Notes: generated by a model not told the origin, from the letters alone. A stretch of DNA of 64,000 nt from Phytophthora colocasiae (GCA_018806915.1 JAGKQI010000073.1:310001-374000), one strand, 5' to 3'. Shown: positions 31,801-42,232, numbered from the stretch's first letter. Numbers and translations are program-made.

Positions 31801-34350
31801 TCGGTAGGATATATTTTAGCCAATCACCAGTGGGGGCTGCGAGCTCGCAGCTACTATTTCGTACTTATCGAAGCAACTTTAGCCGAGTGCCGCCCGCTTT
31901 TGCGGGCGGTTTGTATGTGTTTGGTTGAAACCCGTGGTGCTCACTGTTCCAGTTCGCCCCACTACTCACCATCGGCGCCACACCTTCGGCGCGCGCCTGT
32001 TGGCCGAGGTGCTACCTTCGCTTCGCTCGGTAGGATGCATTTTAGCCAATCACCGGTCTGTAAAGCGGGGCAGCTCAGCATTTTAATCGTACTTTGCTTA
32101 ATTTTGTCTAATCAAATATTTTTGTGGCCGGGTGTGCGGACCAATCAGAGGCCATTGAGAGGGTTATCATTAGTGGGCTATATTTGTAATTTTGGCATTC
32201 CTGAGAGCAGTCTAGAACGTAGGGATAGGCTGCACCATAAGAAAATACAGTATGAAAAACCTACATGTACAAAATGGAGAGACAGGTAGCTACGCAGGTT
32301 TATGCGCTAAGACGTTGAACACACACACAACGGACACACAGACGCCGCACTAGCCTAGAGGGCAGAGACTAGCCGAGTGCCGCCCGCTTTTGCGGGCGGT
32401 TTGTATGTGTTTGGTTGAAACCCGTGGGGCCCACTGTTCCAGTTCGCCCCACTACTCACCATCGGCGCCACACCTTCGGCGCGCGCCAGTTGGCCGAGGT
32501 GCTACCTTCGCTTCGCTCGGTAGGATGCATTTTAGCCAATCACCGGTCTGTAAAGCGGGGCAGCTCAGCATTTTAATCGTACTTTGCTTAATTTTGTCCA
32601 ATTAAATATTTTTGTGGCCGGGTGTGCGGACTAATCAGAGGCCATTGAGAGGGTTATCATTAGTGGGCTATATTTGAAATTTTGGCATTCCTGAGAGCAG
32701 TCTAGAACATAGGGATAGGCTACACCATAAGAAAATACAGTATAGAATACGTACATGTTTAAAAATGAGAGACAGGTAGCTACGCAGGTTTATGCGCTAA
32801 GACGTTGAACACACACACAACGGACACACAGACACACAGACACACAGACACACAGACACACAGACGCGGCACTAGCCTACTGTGTTGAGACTAGCCGAGT
32901 GCCGCCCGCTTTTGCGGGCGGTTTGTATGTGTTTGGTTGAAACCCGTGGGGCTCACTGTTCCAGTTCGCTCCACTACTCACCATCGGCGCCACACCTTCG
33001 GCGCGCGCCAGTTGGCCGAGGTGCTACCTTCGCTTCGCTCGGTAGGATGTATTTTAGCCAATCACCAGTGGAGGCTACGAGCTCGCGAGCTCGCAGCTAC
33101 TATTTCGTACTTATCGAAGCAATTTTAGCCGAGTGGCGCCCACTTTTGCGGGCGGTTTGTATGTGTTTGGTTGAAGCCCGTGGTGCTCACTGTTCCAGTT
33201 CGCCCCACTACTCACCACCGGCGCCACACCTTCGGCGCGCGCCAGTTGGCCGAGGTGCTACCTTCGCTTCGCTCGGTAGGATGTATTTTAGCCAATCACC
33301 GGGCTGTAAAGCGGGGCAGCTCAGCATTTTAATCGTACTTAGCTTCATTTTGTCCAATGAAAATTTTGTGGCCGGGTGTGCGGACCAATCAGAGGCCATT
33401 GAGAGGGTTATCATTAGTGGGCTATATTTGTAATTTTGGCATTCCTGAGAGCAGTCTAGAAGATAGGGATAGGCTACACCATGGGAAAATACAGTATAGA
33501 ATACGTACATGTACGAAATGGAGAGACAGGTAGCTACGCAGGTTTATGCGCTACGACGTTGAACACACACACAACGGACACACAGACACACAGACACACA
33601 GACACGGGACTAGCCTACTGTGTTAAGACTAGCCGAGTGCCGCCCGCTTTTGCGGGCGGTTTGTATGTGTTTAATTGAAACCCGTGGGGCTCACTGTTCC
33701 AGTTCGCCCCACTACTCACCATCGGCGCCACACCTTCGGCGCGCGCCAGTTGGCCGAGGTGCTACCTTCGCTTCGCTCGGTAGGATGTATTTTAGCGAAT
33801 CACCAGTGGGGGCTGCGAGCTCGCAGCTACTATTTCGTACTTATCGAAGCAATTTTAGCCGAGTGCCGCCCGCTTTTGCGGGCGGTTTGTATGTGTTTGG
33901 TTGAAACCCGTGGGGCTCACTGTTCCAGTTCGCCCCACTACTCACCACCGGCGCCACACCTTCGGCGCGCGCCAGTTGGCCGAGGTGCTACCTTCGCTTC
34001 GCTCGGTAGGATGTATTTTAGCCAATCACCGGTCTGTAAAGCGGGGCAGCTCAGCATTTTAATCGTACTTTGCTTAATTTTGTCTAATCAAATATTTTGT
34101 GGCCGAGTGTGCGGACCAATCAGAGGCCATTGAGAGGGTTATCATTAGTGGGCTATATTTGTAATTTTGGCATTCCTGAGAGCAGTCTAGAAGATAGGGA
34201 TAGGCTACACCATGGGAAAATACAGAATAGAATACGTACATGTACAAAATGGAGAGACAGGTAGCTACGCAGGTTTATGCGCTACGACGTTGAACACACA
34301 CACAACGGACACACAGACACACAGACGCGGCACTAGCCTAGAGGGCAGAG
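25803..34350 (+). repeat. 8.5-kb tandem array of about 0.5-kb units with nested short units
   Basis: Long units begin gactagccgagtgcc at about 25803, 26292, 26831, 27922, 28393, 28907, 29422, 29918, 30787, 31254, 32367, 32887 and 33627. Short units (about 165-235 bp) begin agccgagtgcc at about 27069, 27295, 27458, 30088, 30319, 31423, 31655, 31882, 33127 and 33857. Blocks repeat at a higher order; for example 27922-28392 resembles 30787-31253. Each unit has a GC hairpin (gccgcccgcttttgcgggcgg), a 7-bp stem GTGGGGC/GCCCCAC, a CCAAT box (ttttagccaatcacc) and, in long units, a second CCAAT (gaccaatcagaggcc), a caccATGG start with a short ORF and an (acacag)n run. Some short units hold a perfect 24-bp palindrome (30266-30289, 31602-31625). 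Confidence 0.95.
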
Positions 34351-34424
34351 ATGCAGGTCCTTGCGCATTGTGGAGATGCCAATGCCGCTGTGTTGCAGCC
34401 CCACCAGGTGCTAATTGCTCATGA
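34212..34424 (+). CDS. Upstream ORF from the last array unit, overlapping the ATPase start
   Basis: The last long unit carries caccATGGG at 34212. The frame encodes MGKYRIEYVHVQNGETGSYA and continues past the array end, stopping at 34424. It is out of frame with the AAA ATPase ATG at 34351 and overlaps it by 74 nt. The start context is strong by eukaryotic rules. If transcription begins within the array this would act as an overlapping upstream ORF (inference). No homology is recognised. Confidence 0.35.
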   Translation: MGKYRIEYVHVQNGETGSYAGLCATTLNTHTTDTQTHRRGTSLEGRDAGPCALWRCQCRCVAAPPGANCS

Positions 34425-37140
34425 GGACGCAGCACTGCACTCCATCCAGCAGTTGGATCTCATGTGCATGCACGTTAAACGGCGGCAGTCCGCTCTTCTC
34501 GTGCTCGAGTGTGTCATCGACCGGCGCCAGTCGTGCAACAACAACAATGCCGTTCTCACCGGAGGACGCATCCAACTACATCCGTGGGTGTTGAACATCT
34601 GTGGACAATTGGAAGGCGCTTTAATTACACTGGAAAAGACCCACAAGACTGCAAAGTCGTGTTCCTGGGCTTTGACACTGAGTCTGCAGACCAAATTCCC
34701 ACCCGTAGCCACTTCTAGCGACGACACTGCCAGTCTGGAAGCAGGAGACTCTCGCATTGCTCTACTGCCTGAGAGTGTGAGACAGAGACAGATTAATCTG
34801 GAAGCAGTAGCTCAACGTCAGCTACGAAGACTCCGGGCACCTCAAGAAGGACAACTGGTACCGGTGACGCTACTAGGGGACATTTACGTTTTCCAGATCC
34901 TGACAGTGAAGGAGATTACAGCGAAGAATGTGCAGGTTTTCGTAAAGGGATGGAGCAATCCTACAGAAGAGGAGGCGAATACAGAGGTGATAAATCATCT
35001 TGCGACGCTGAGTATTGAGGAACAGGATACAGGTAAAACGTTTGAAAAGGATCTGAACGCTCGACTGTGGAAGGCTGGACTTGCAGGGTACACTCCATTT
35101 GTTCAAGACGTGCTGCTCAACCTCGCACTAGTGCTGAAGCGCGGACAAAAATGTTTGGGGAATGACCAAGAGATGGAACAGATCGGTTCTCACGGACTGC
35201 TGATCTCGGGTGTGAATGGTGTGGGCAAGTCGCTGGCTGTCGTGGCTCTGCAGCGTGAGTTATTGCGTGAAAAGATTTCGACATGGAGGATCGACGGTTT
35301 ATCACTATTGATGGGAGCTGAAAGTCCCGCTTCCCCCACCGCCTACGAGTACTTGACCCACGAACTGGAACAGCATTTCTCGGACATTGAGTCACAAGCA
35401 TGCAGCGGAGTTGTGCTGATTGACGATTTGGATGTGCTTTTCCAGCCGTCGGACGGACAAACTGCTGACGGATCAGACGCACAGCTTCCACAACTTGGGA
35501 GCTCACTATTACGGTTGATTGACGACTTCAGCTCTCGTAATTCCCGTCTGGTTGTTGTGGGAACTACGGTAAGTGCCGATGCTAATATCCCTACTGCAGC
35601 CAAGCGTATCGGTCGATTTGGAAAGGTTCTGGATCTGGTCGTTCCCACGGAGCAGTCCCGTCGAGAGATCTTGAGCCGGCATATCACTGGGTTACCACTT
35701 CATAGTGAAGATAAAGCTGAGAACTTAGCTTCACGGCTGGCTGCGTTGACAGGAGGATACGTGGCTAAAGATCTGGTGCGGATCTGCCGGAATGCAGTGG
35801 CCCAAGCACACGCCAAAGTCCTCCATGGCGGCGATCCGATAAAGCCATCAGTTAAATGGACTGACCTGCTGCACGCTCAGCAGCAAGTGAAACCTTCACA
35901 ACTTCGGGAACTGAATGTGGCGTCACCTGGTGCTCCAGTCGACGGCAAACTAGCGTTCGCTGGTTATTCTGCTGTACAAAAGCAACTGTTTGACTTTGTG
36001 TCTTGGAAATTCCGCCCAACTGCCGCCATGAACGTACGCCCGTTGTCTTGTTGTGTGGATTGTTAACTAACTATTGCACTCACATCGTATCATCTCTGCA
36101 GCGTTTAGGAATTTCCAATGTGTCTGGAATCTTGCTCTCCGGTCCTTCAGGCTGTGGGAAAACTCTGTTGGTGCAGACTCTGGCAGCCCAAGCGCAAGTG
36201 AACTTCGTTTCTGTAAAGGTACAGACCGAGCCGATCAATACGTGTCTGCGTTCGTTGGCACTAACCGCGTCGTATTAATTTGACTGCAGTCATCCGAGTT
36301 GCTGTCCAAATATTTCGGCGACAGTGAAAAAGCAGTTCGACAGCTCTTCGGTAAGTAGGTAGCACACTTGTTTCTGTAATATTGAAGCCTAACAACTTGT
36401 GGCTGCAGCTCGAGCACGCGCAGCCTCCCCCTGCATTTTGTTCTTTGACGAATTCGACTCTATCGCACACAAGCGTTCGTTTGGTGAGGGTGATGGAGGG
36501 AGCAGTGGTGGTGGAGTCTACGCGCGAGTGCTGTCCACTTTCCTCAATGAAATGGACGGCGTGGGTTCGCAGCGCGTGAGCTCCTCATTCGCTTCGGGCG
36601 CTAAAGGGTCCTCTGCAGCGGATAGTGGAGAGATTCTCGTGGTAGCAGCTACGAATCGGAAAGAGGCTCTCGACGCTGCTCTGGTCAGGCCAGGTCGCAT
36701 CGACAAGACGGTGGAGCTGGGGTTCCCGACACAAGAAGATATTCAGGTGCAAACGGAATGCGCTTCGAACGTGATGATTTTTCTGACTGATCGACTGCTG
36801 TTTGTAGGAAATTCTTGCTCTGTACACGAGAAAAATGCCGCTGGCTGGCGACGTGGATGTTCGTTCGTTCGCTGCGAGACCCAACGGGTAATTGTAAACG
36901 CATTTTGTGTATCTGTGGTACGACCCGGAACTCACGTGGCGTTAATTCACTTGTTGGCGTAGTTCACGCACATTTACAGGGGCTGACATCGCTGCCATTT
37001 GCAAAGAGGCTGCTTTCCGTGCGCTCCGAGAAGACATCGAAGCAAAGACGGTTCACTTGCGGCATTTCGAGGCTGCTTGGGACAAGCGTGCTCAAGCAAC
37101 ACCAACGTACTCCATTCCTGCGACAGTAAATTCAAGCTGA
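34351..37140 (+). CDS. Type II AAA ATPase (AFG2/SPATA5-like), several introns
   Basis: Exons as read: 34351-36033, 36102-36218, 36290-36350, 36409-36746, 36808-36887 and 36980-37140, all with GT-AG ends. The N-terminal 200 residues could be a CDC48-like N domain. D1 has Walker A GVNGVGKS (about residues 287-294) and Walker B VVLIDDLD. D2 has Walker A SGPSGCGKT, NFVSVKSSELLSKYFGDSE, Walker B CILFFDEFDSIA and the arginine-finger region VRPGRIDK. The end (GADIAAICKEAAFRALREDI, HFEAAWDKRAQ) resembles AFG2/SPATA5 or its paralogue more than PEX1, but PEX1 is not excluded. Known AFG2 proteins act in cytosolic 60S ribosome maturation. The last splice as drawn is out of phase by one base. The stop lies 25 bp from the convergent kinase gene. 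The native promoter is displaced by the array. Confidence 0.8.
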
Positions 37141-37165
37141 CTTCACAGAAAATACCAAGGTGCCG

Positions 37166-38722
37166 TCAGCGTGGGGATAGTGAAGAGCTGCTAGCCATAC
37201 CACGAGGGATAATTTTGAGCACCTGGCGTAGATCCTTACTGCGAGCTGAAGCTGCTCGTTCAGCTGCTGTTTTCTTTCGTTCTCGAGTGGATTTCTTCTT
37301 GGTCTGTAGCTTCAGAGTGCTGGATCGTTTCAACCTGCGCTTCGAATCAGCTTTCGGCACACAAGAAGCGCCTTGAGCAGGAGGTTGACACTCTCTCTCA
37401 ACTTCCTGAGCACTCGACTGACTAAACACAGTTCCGAATGGGAAAAACGCCTGCAGGAAGGGATGCAACAGCCCTTGCTTCGCGGTAGCTCTCGTGGCGG
37501 GGTTGACATCCAACAATCTGCAGATAAAGTCGTGGAACTGGTGATTTCCTGGCGCTGCCGCTTCTAAACGGGAATGTAGAGAGGTGGCCTCTCCTCGCTT
37601 GTAGCCCAGGTCTGTAGAACTCTTTCTGCTGGCACTATACCGTACAGCGGACTGATACGGAGCACACGCTGCGTCCAACGAGACTCCGTTTGTCACTACA
37701 GTTTCAATCTGTTCCAGGAGGTCATCGTTCTCCCCATTCGAGCCATCGAGGGCTGGCAACGTGAACAAAGGTTCCCCAGACGCACACTCCAGCAGTAGAC
37801 ACCCCAGCGACCACATGTCCATGGCTGAACACAGCAACAGCCCCGCCGCCACCTCCGGCGCGCGATACGTGACAGTCTGTACGTCAAAACCTCTAGTCGC
37901 CTGCTCCTCTGTGTACGCTGCTACATCGTTCGTATCCAGACAATTCCCGAAGTCCACTAGCTTTACAGGTGATGCACAGGGCGGCAATAATGAGGAAGAG
38001 CCCGTCGGAACTTGAGCGTTTGAGCGCACCACGTTCTCTGGTTTGACGTCTGCGTGGATGAGTCCTTGGCTATGGAGGAATGCCAACGCACCACAGAGAT
38101 GCACTGCCATCTGTCTCACGTCCACCAGGGGCAAAGGAGGCGCTGATACAGCCTCAACCGTCTTCTGAGCTTCATATGACTGGATACCGGCGTCACGTGG
38201 GGGCAACCGTCTCCGTTTGCGTTTGATAAGCTGCAGTTTCCACTTGGACACTTGAACTCCCCCAGGTGCTTGACGCCAAGGCCCCCAACGTCCCACATCG
38301 AGCACAGGAGCCCCCAGTAGTTCCAACACAAGGCAGAAATGACCTTGTTCCTCGAACGTCTCGAGCAAACGCACCACTACAGCGACAGAAAAAGCGTAAG
38401 AAGAGAGGCGGAAAGTGTAAAATAAATAAATAACTCACCAGCACAAGCTGCATCTGGGTCCTCTTCATTGACTCGTCGCAGCGCCGCAGCTTCGCGCTCG
38501 CCCAGGGCGTTGAGTTCTCGCTGACGCACGCACTTGATGGCCACGTGGAGCTTCTGCTGCACGTCCAGAGCTCTACAGGGACATAGTGAGCCGGTGGTTA
38601 AGAGCATCGAGAGGCGACAAGACGCACCGCATGATGACGGCGAAAGTGCCGCTGCCGATGCGGCGTAGGAAGCGGTAGCGACCGTCGTGCAGCAGCGTCT
38701 GACCTTCCACCAGCGTCTGCAT
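37166..38722 (-). CDS. Protein kinase, CMGC/DYRK-like, three exons
   Basis: Exons on the minus strand are 38722-38628, 38572-38439 and 38376-37166 with GT-AG introns of 55 and 62 bp, giving 479 residues. The glycine loop is RIGSGTFAVIMR and the catalytic Lys is in HVAIKCVRQRE. The catalytic loop is LIHADVKPENVV (about residues 183-194, Ala in place of the usual Arg of HRD). The DFG motif is KLVDFGNC, an activation segment with VTYRAPEVAAG follows, and DMWSLGCLLLE is helix F. A 40-residue basic insert (KRKRRRLPPRD) lies in the hinge region. The C-tail after about 390 is Lys/Arg/Ser-rich. This family phosphorylates Ser/Thr; the substrate is unknown. The ATG at 38722 is chosen because an upstream frame has no ATG. 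Confidence 0.85.
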
Positions 38723-38865
38723 TTTTGAACAAGGAATAAAAATATTTTTACGGATGTAGTAAAAAAAAGTTCGATTAAAACTTGGTTGGCCGTCTACACT
38801 TGTCCTCCAGAAGCGTCCATGTGAGGGGGACACATTACACAAACGTTAAATACTGAAAATGCTCG

Positions 38866-40287
38866 TTACTTGGTGCTGTTCCTGCCCTGCAGCTCTGTGC
38901 GCAGTCGCTGGATCTCCATCTCTAGCTGCGTTTTCTCCTGCTGCGTCTGGTGTAGCATCCATCGTAGCGATTGCACCTCTTGCTCGTACGCTTCCACGCT
39001 CTTGACGTTCTGCTGTTTGCTCAATTGACCTGCTCCTTGGACAAGAAGATGCATGTGGTTCTCTTGTGCTGGAGAAGGAGACCCCTGCTGCTGCTGCTGC
39101 TGCTGGGGCTGCAACCGCGTCAAAAATTGCTGCTGCTGTTGAGAAATCGGACCAGGAGATAACCGAGAGCCTACGGAGGTAGAGAACTGTGACTGCTTCA
39201 TTGTCATCGAGTTACTAGCCGCACCTGCAGACCCTGTAACACCTGAAGGGATCATCGAGACCGTCGGTAGCAACGTCGGCAACGAGTCGACAGCAGGAAG
39301 CAAAGGCGCCGTTGGCATGACGTTAAAACTGGGAGCAGGAGCGGCTGGGGCTAGACGTGGTGCAGCCTCTCCGTTCTTCCGTTTCTTATTGGCTCCAACC
39401 AACGGTTCAGTTAAGCCACGCTTGCCGGGATTTGGTTTGCGTCCTGGTTTGGCCTTGATCGGCCGTGTGACTGGCTTGCTGGGAGGAGGACCACGAAGAC
39501 GTTGGAGTTCTTGCACCAGCGACGAGCCGAAGCGCGAAATCTTGTCATTCTCCACGCCGCACACAGCTAGTTCCTGCTCAGTAGATGGCATGTATAGCGC
39601 CACCTTGGCCAGCGTCGGGTTAGGTAGGATCTCCCAGGGCGTCACACCGTACATGTTGACCAGCTTTTGTCGCCAGCACTGCAAGTGCTGGAAGAGGATG
39701 CGAGCCTGTTCTTCCGGTACAGGCTTACGAGGAGTTGCATTGCCATTATACTCGGGCGTCTGTGGCTGCTGTTGTTGTTGTTGTTGGGCCAGTAGCCGCT
39801 TGGCGTTGTTCTCCTGGATGTGGGCGATACGCAGTCTCAGTGTCGACTGGTCACAGTACTCTGCCTCATTCTTGGCGAGTTTGTACAGTGTCTTCTCCAT
39901 ATGCTGCGCTAGTCTGGGCAGTGCAGCCAACACTTTCTCCGGCGCGTGAGGCTTCATAGCCCTCAACGTTTCAACAATGCGGTCGATCATAGCGTTCCGC
40001 ATTGGGTTCTTGTCCTCCTCGTGCATGACGACGTCTAACGTGGCGTTGGGCATCACTGCGACACCCCCTGAACCGCCGTAAAGAGGCGAATGCTCGCCCA
40101 AGTGCTGCTGCTGCTGCTGCTGGACGTCCGTGGGGCTACTGGATCCGCTGCTACTGCCGGTTCTAACTGAGCGTTGGGGCTTCGTGGGACTCACCCACTT
40201 GCGCTGTTCGCTGTCTCCGTCCGCCGCGACCGCCTCGTCTTCCCCTGCTTTGTGGCGCCGGTTCACGTTCAGCTTCTTCACACGCAT
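38866..40287 (-). CDS. KIX and HRDC domain protein, Gln-rich (possible coactivator)
   Basis: The frame from ATG 40287 gives 473 residues. Residues 94-158 (MRNAMIDRIVETLRAMKPHA, ALPRLAQHMEKTLYKLAKNE) resemble the KIX fold of MED15/CBP-type coactivators. Residues 190-264 (WRQKLVNMYGVTPWEILPNP, LPSTEQEL-like, KISRFGSSLVQEL) resemble an HRDC nucleic-acid binding domain. Gln runs from CAG repeats, a basic Lys/Arg/Pro stretch (GRKPNPGKRG) and a C-terminal coiled coil (EAYEQEVQSLRWMLHQTQQE) follow. KIX domains bind transcription activators; the pairing with HRDC suggests a nuclear role (inference). The frame is open upstream of 40287 to about 40450 without an ATG, next to a possible acceptor (cattttccag), so a first exon may be missing. 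Confidence 0.65.
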   Translation of the reverse strand: MRVKKLNVNRRHKAGEDEAVAADGDSEQRKWVSPTKPQRSVRTGSSSGSSSPTDVQQQQQQHLGEHSPLYGGSGGVAVMPNATLDVVMHEEDKNPMRNAMIDRIVETLRAMKPHAPEKVLAALPRLAQHMEKTLYKLAKNEAEYCDQSTLRLRIAHIQENNAKRLLAQQQQQQQPQTPEYNGNATPRKPVPEEQARILFQHLQCWRQKLVNMYGVTPWEILPNPTLAKVALYMPSTEQELAVCGVENDKISRFGSSLVQELQRLRGPPPSKPVTRPIKAKPGRKPNPGKRGLTEPLVGANKKRKNGEAAPRLAPAAPAPSFNVMPTAPLLPAVDSLPTLLPTVSMIPSGVTGSAGAASNSMTMKQSQFSTSVGSRLSPGPISQQQQQFLTRLQPQQQQQQQGSPSPAQENHMHLLVQGAGQLSKQQNVKSVEAYEQEVQSLRWMLHQTQQEKTQLEMEIQRLRTELQGRNSTK

Positions 40288-41181
40288 CCGGTCGTCAGCC
40301 TGTCGCCAAGCTGCCGCTGTTGGTAGCTGCTTGTAGCTTGGGAGCCTGAGGAGCTCTAATTCCTTCCTGGGGGCTTTTTCGGCTTCAAGCTCGAGGAGGG
40401 CGCAAAACTCACAATGGCATGACGCGCCGTAGCCGCTGAGACCAAGCTGGAAAATGACCCATGCGCGTCACGAAGGGACTTCGATTGAAGAGTCTCTCAC
40501 GTAAGTATATGCAATTGTGTTAATTTATTGAGATTAACTTATACGGGAGGCCACGTGGGACTCGTCGCCGTTACATAGAACCGACATTCTTGCGACGTCA
40601 CTATTTTTGCAGGAATGACGTCGCTATCAGCGACCGAAACGCGTCAGTCCCCGTTACAGATCTTCAAGCTCTGATCATGTGAATGCTGGTGGTTGATGCG
40701 TGTTATCCAGTCATTGTCGGCGGCAACTTGCCGCTCTTGCAACAGTAGACGAACTGAAAGGTGAACAACCCGAGTCGTTAGTGGGAACTTCTCGAAACGA
40801 CGCTGAGTAGATATGCCATGCTTTGGGTTTGGAGTTGACGATGGCAGTAAATATTGGCAGCAAGTCGACAAGGTGAAGCACATGGAGGACGTTCGGCAAA
40901 CTCCGACTAGCATTGTACATGTATACGAGCAGCGTTGCCTCTGATGCGAACAGTACCACATGTAGCACCGGAAGCCTGCAATCAGACCAATGGTCAGTCA
41001 GACCAAGTACATGTATCAGAGCCTTGCTAAGAAGAACACACACCTCACCTCGTTGACTCAGTATTATATTTCGTGTCGAGCGAAACTACATGCAAGCCCC
41101 CTGATAGTACAAGCACAAATGGTAGCGATGGCTATTTCAAACTTGTCCTAACCGACAAAGGGTACTTTGAAGCTGGAACAA
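40288..41181. other. Intergenic stretch, about 0.9 kb
   Basis: It may contain the 5' exon of the KIX/HRDC gene (40288-40450). Two TACATGTA palindromes lie at 40916-40923 and 41008-41015. A spliced 33-codon frame on the plus strand (40461-40674) is listed separately. Nothing else is recognised. Confidence 0.4.
40461..40674 (+). CDS. Possible spliced micro-gene (33 codons)
   Basis: ATG at 40461 runs to 40500, where a consensus donor (cacGTAAGTAT) begins. A polypyrimidine tract and acceptor (ctatttttgcag) end at 40612, and joining leaves an open frame to TGA at 40674. The peptide is basic at the N-terminus (MRVTKGLRLKSLS). The near-ideal intron signals are the only support; no family is recognised. 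Confidence 0.2.
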
Positions 41182-42194
41182 TCATTCCTCATCGGGTATC
41201 TCTACACGCAGTAGTTCCTCTGTGCGACGCCCAGCGTGTATAACCACAGCTGGCTCCTTAAGCGAGAGAACGCAGCTCGCACCAACGAAAAACGTGCCGT
41301 TCTCGGTTCCAATTCGATTCGAGCAGAGGAAGTGGCAGTTGGGCTTGGTATACTCTTCTTTCACCAGCGAGTCAATCACAGGGCTCAGACGTTGAGCCCA
41401 GTAGGCCAAGGTCCGGTGTGGTTCAACGTCGTGGTCTTCAAAATCGTTCCAGGCGCAAGCGAACAGCACTAAGTCGCTTTTGTTCTCCACGACATGTGTG
41501 CCAAACTCATACGCTGAGAACGGAGCCTTGAAGTCATCTGGGTTGATGTCCATGCAGATTCCAAACGAAATGGTCTTGTTCAGCCACGGACAGTGCCACG
41601 ATTGGAAGCCGTCGCCCGCTGTGGCCCACGACTTGTCGGTCTCGTACAGGAAAGTCTTTCGCGGATTCAAAACGAGTTCACCGTCTGGACTAACGACCAG
41701 CATCGAGTTGTACAGAAGATCGCCGTCTTTCTCCACGTAGCCACACGTTACCATACAGTGCAATCGACGAGCTTGACGCTGGCACCATCGGAAAGTCAGT
41801 CCAGCCCCTGCAACTTCCGCCACTTCGGCCACTTCCTCTTTCGACTTGAACACGTAACCCGTGAACGCCATCTACCCAGATCGTAGTTAAGTAATTGTGA
41901 GAATACAGAGGATAACAAATGTTGTAGCACCCACCTCCGATAGCATCAATATATCCAGCTTGTCCTCTTCTGATAGCGACGCCACCATTTTATCCACATG
42001 CTGCAGACAGAGAGAAGTCTCCAACCAGTCAGTTCTCCATTCGAAAACCTACCGTTCAAGCGCCACCAACCTCCATATTCCGCTCCACCTGTCCTAGCTG
42101 TGGATCTGCAAGATATTAACTCCTCAGTATCTCTTCACATGCTCCATTCATAAGGAGTTTTTAACGCACCATACTGCACGATCGCTATCTGCAT
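41182..42194 (-). CDS. NTA1: N-terminal Asn/Gln amidase, nitrilase superfamily (NTA1-like), four exons
   Basis: Exons on the minus strand are 42194-42170, 42105-42071, 42000-41935 and 41871-41182, giving 271 residues in one frame. The nitrilase triad is visible: Glu42 in LMLSEMAFTGYVF, Lys114 in NPRKTFLYETDKSW and Cys148 in SFGICMDINPDDF. RKTFLYETD and the segment FKAPFSAYEFGTH match the NTA1 branch specifically. NTA1 enzymes deamidate N-terminal Asn and Gln to Asp and Glu, creating substrates for the Arg/N-degron pathway. The protein is shorter than yeast Nta1 (about 457 residues), lacking most of the C-terminal part. Its start is 38 bp from the stop of the SENP8-like gene on the same strand. 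Confidence 0.8.
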
Positions 42195-42232
42195 CGTTTT
42201 AGATTACTGTTTTTATCCAATCAGAAGTTGAA

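Noticed and set aside
26824..34133. Frames of 60-210 codons reading through array units (for example LRRAPVGRGATFASLGRM)
   Set aside because: They repeat with the array, occur in several phases and have no start context or domain; only the caccATGG frame was kept as a weak candidate.
25803..34350. Possible CRISPR array
   Set aside because: Units are about 0.5 kb, contiguous and without unique spacers, in a eukaryotic context with no cas genes.
34351..37140. Calling the AAA ATPase PEX1
   Set aside because: D2 and the C-terminal tail fit AFG2/SPATA5 better, and PEX1-specific N-terminal features were not seen; the name is left open.
41480..41886. Plus-strand frames opposite the NTA1-like gene
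   Set aside because: They are shadows of a conserved coding exon with catalytic motifs on the other strand.
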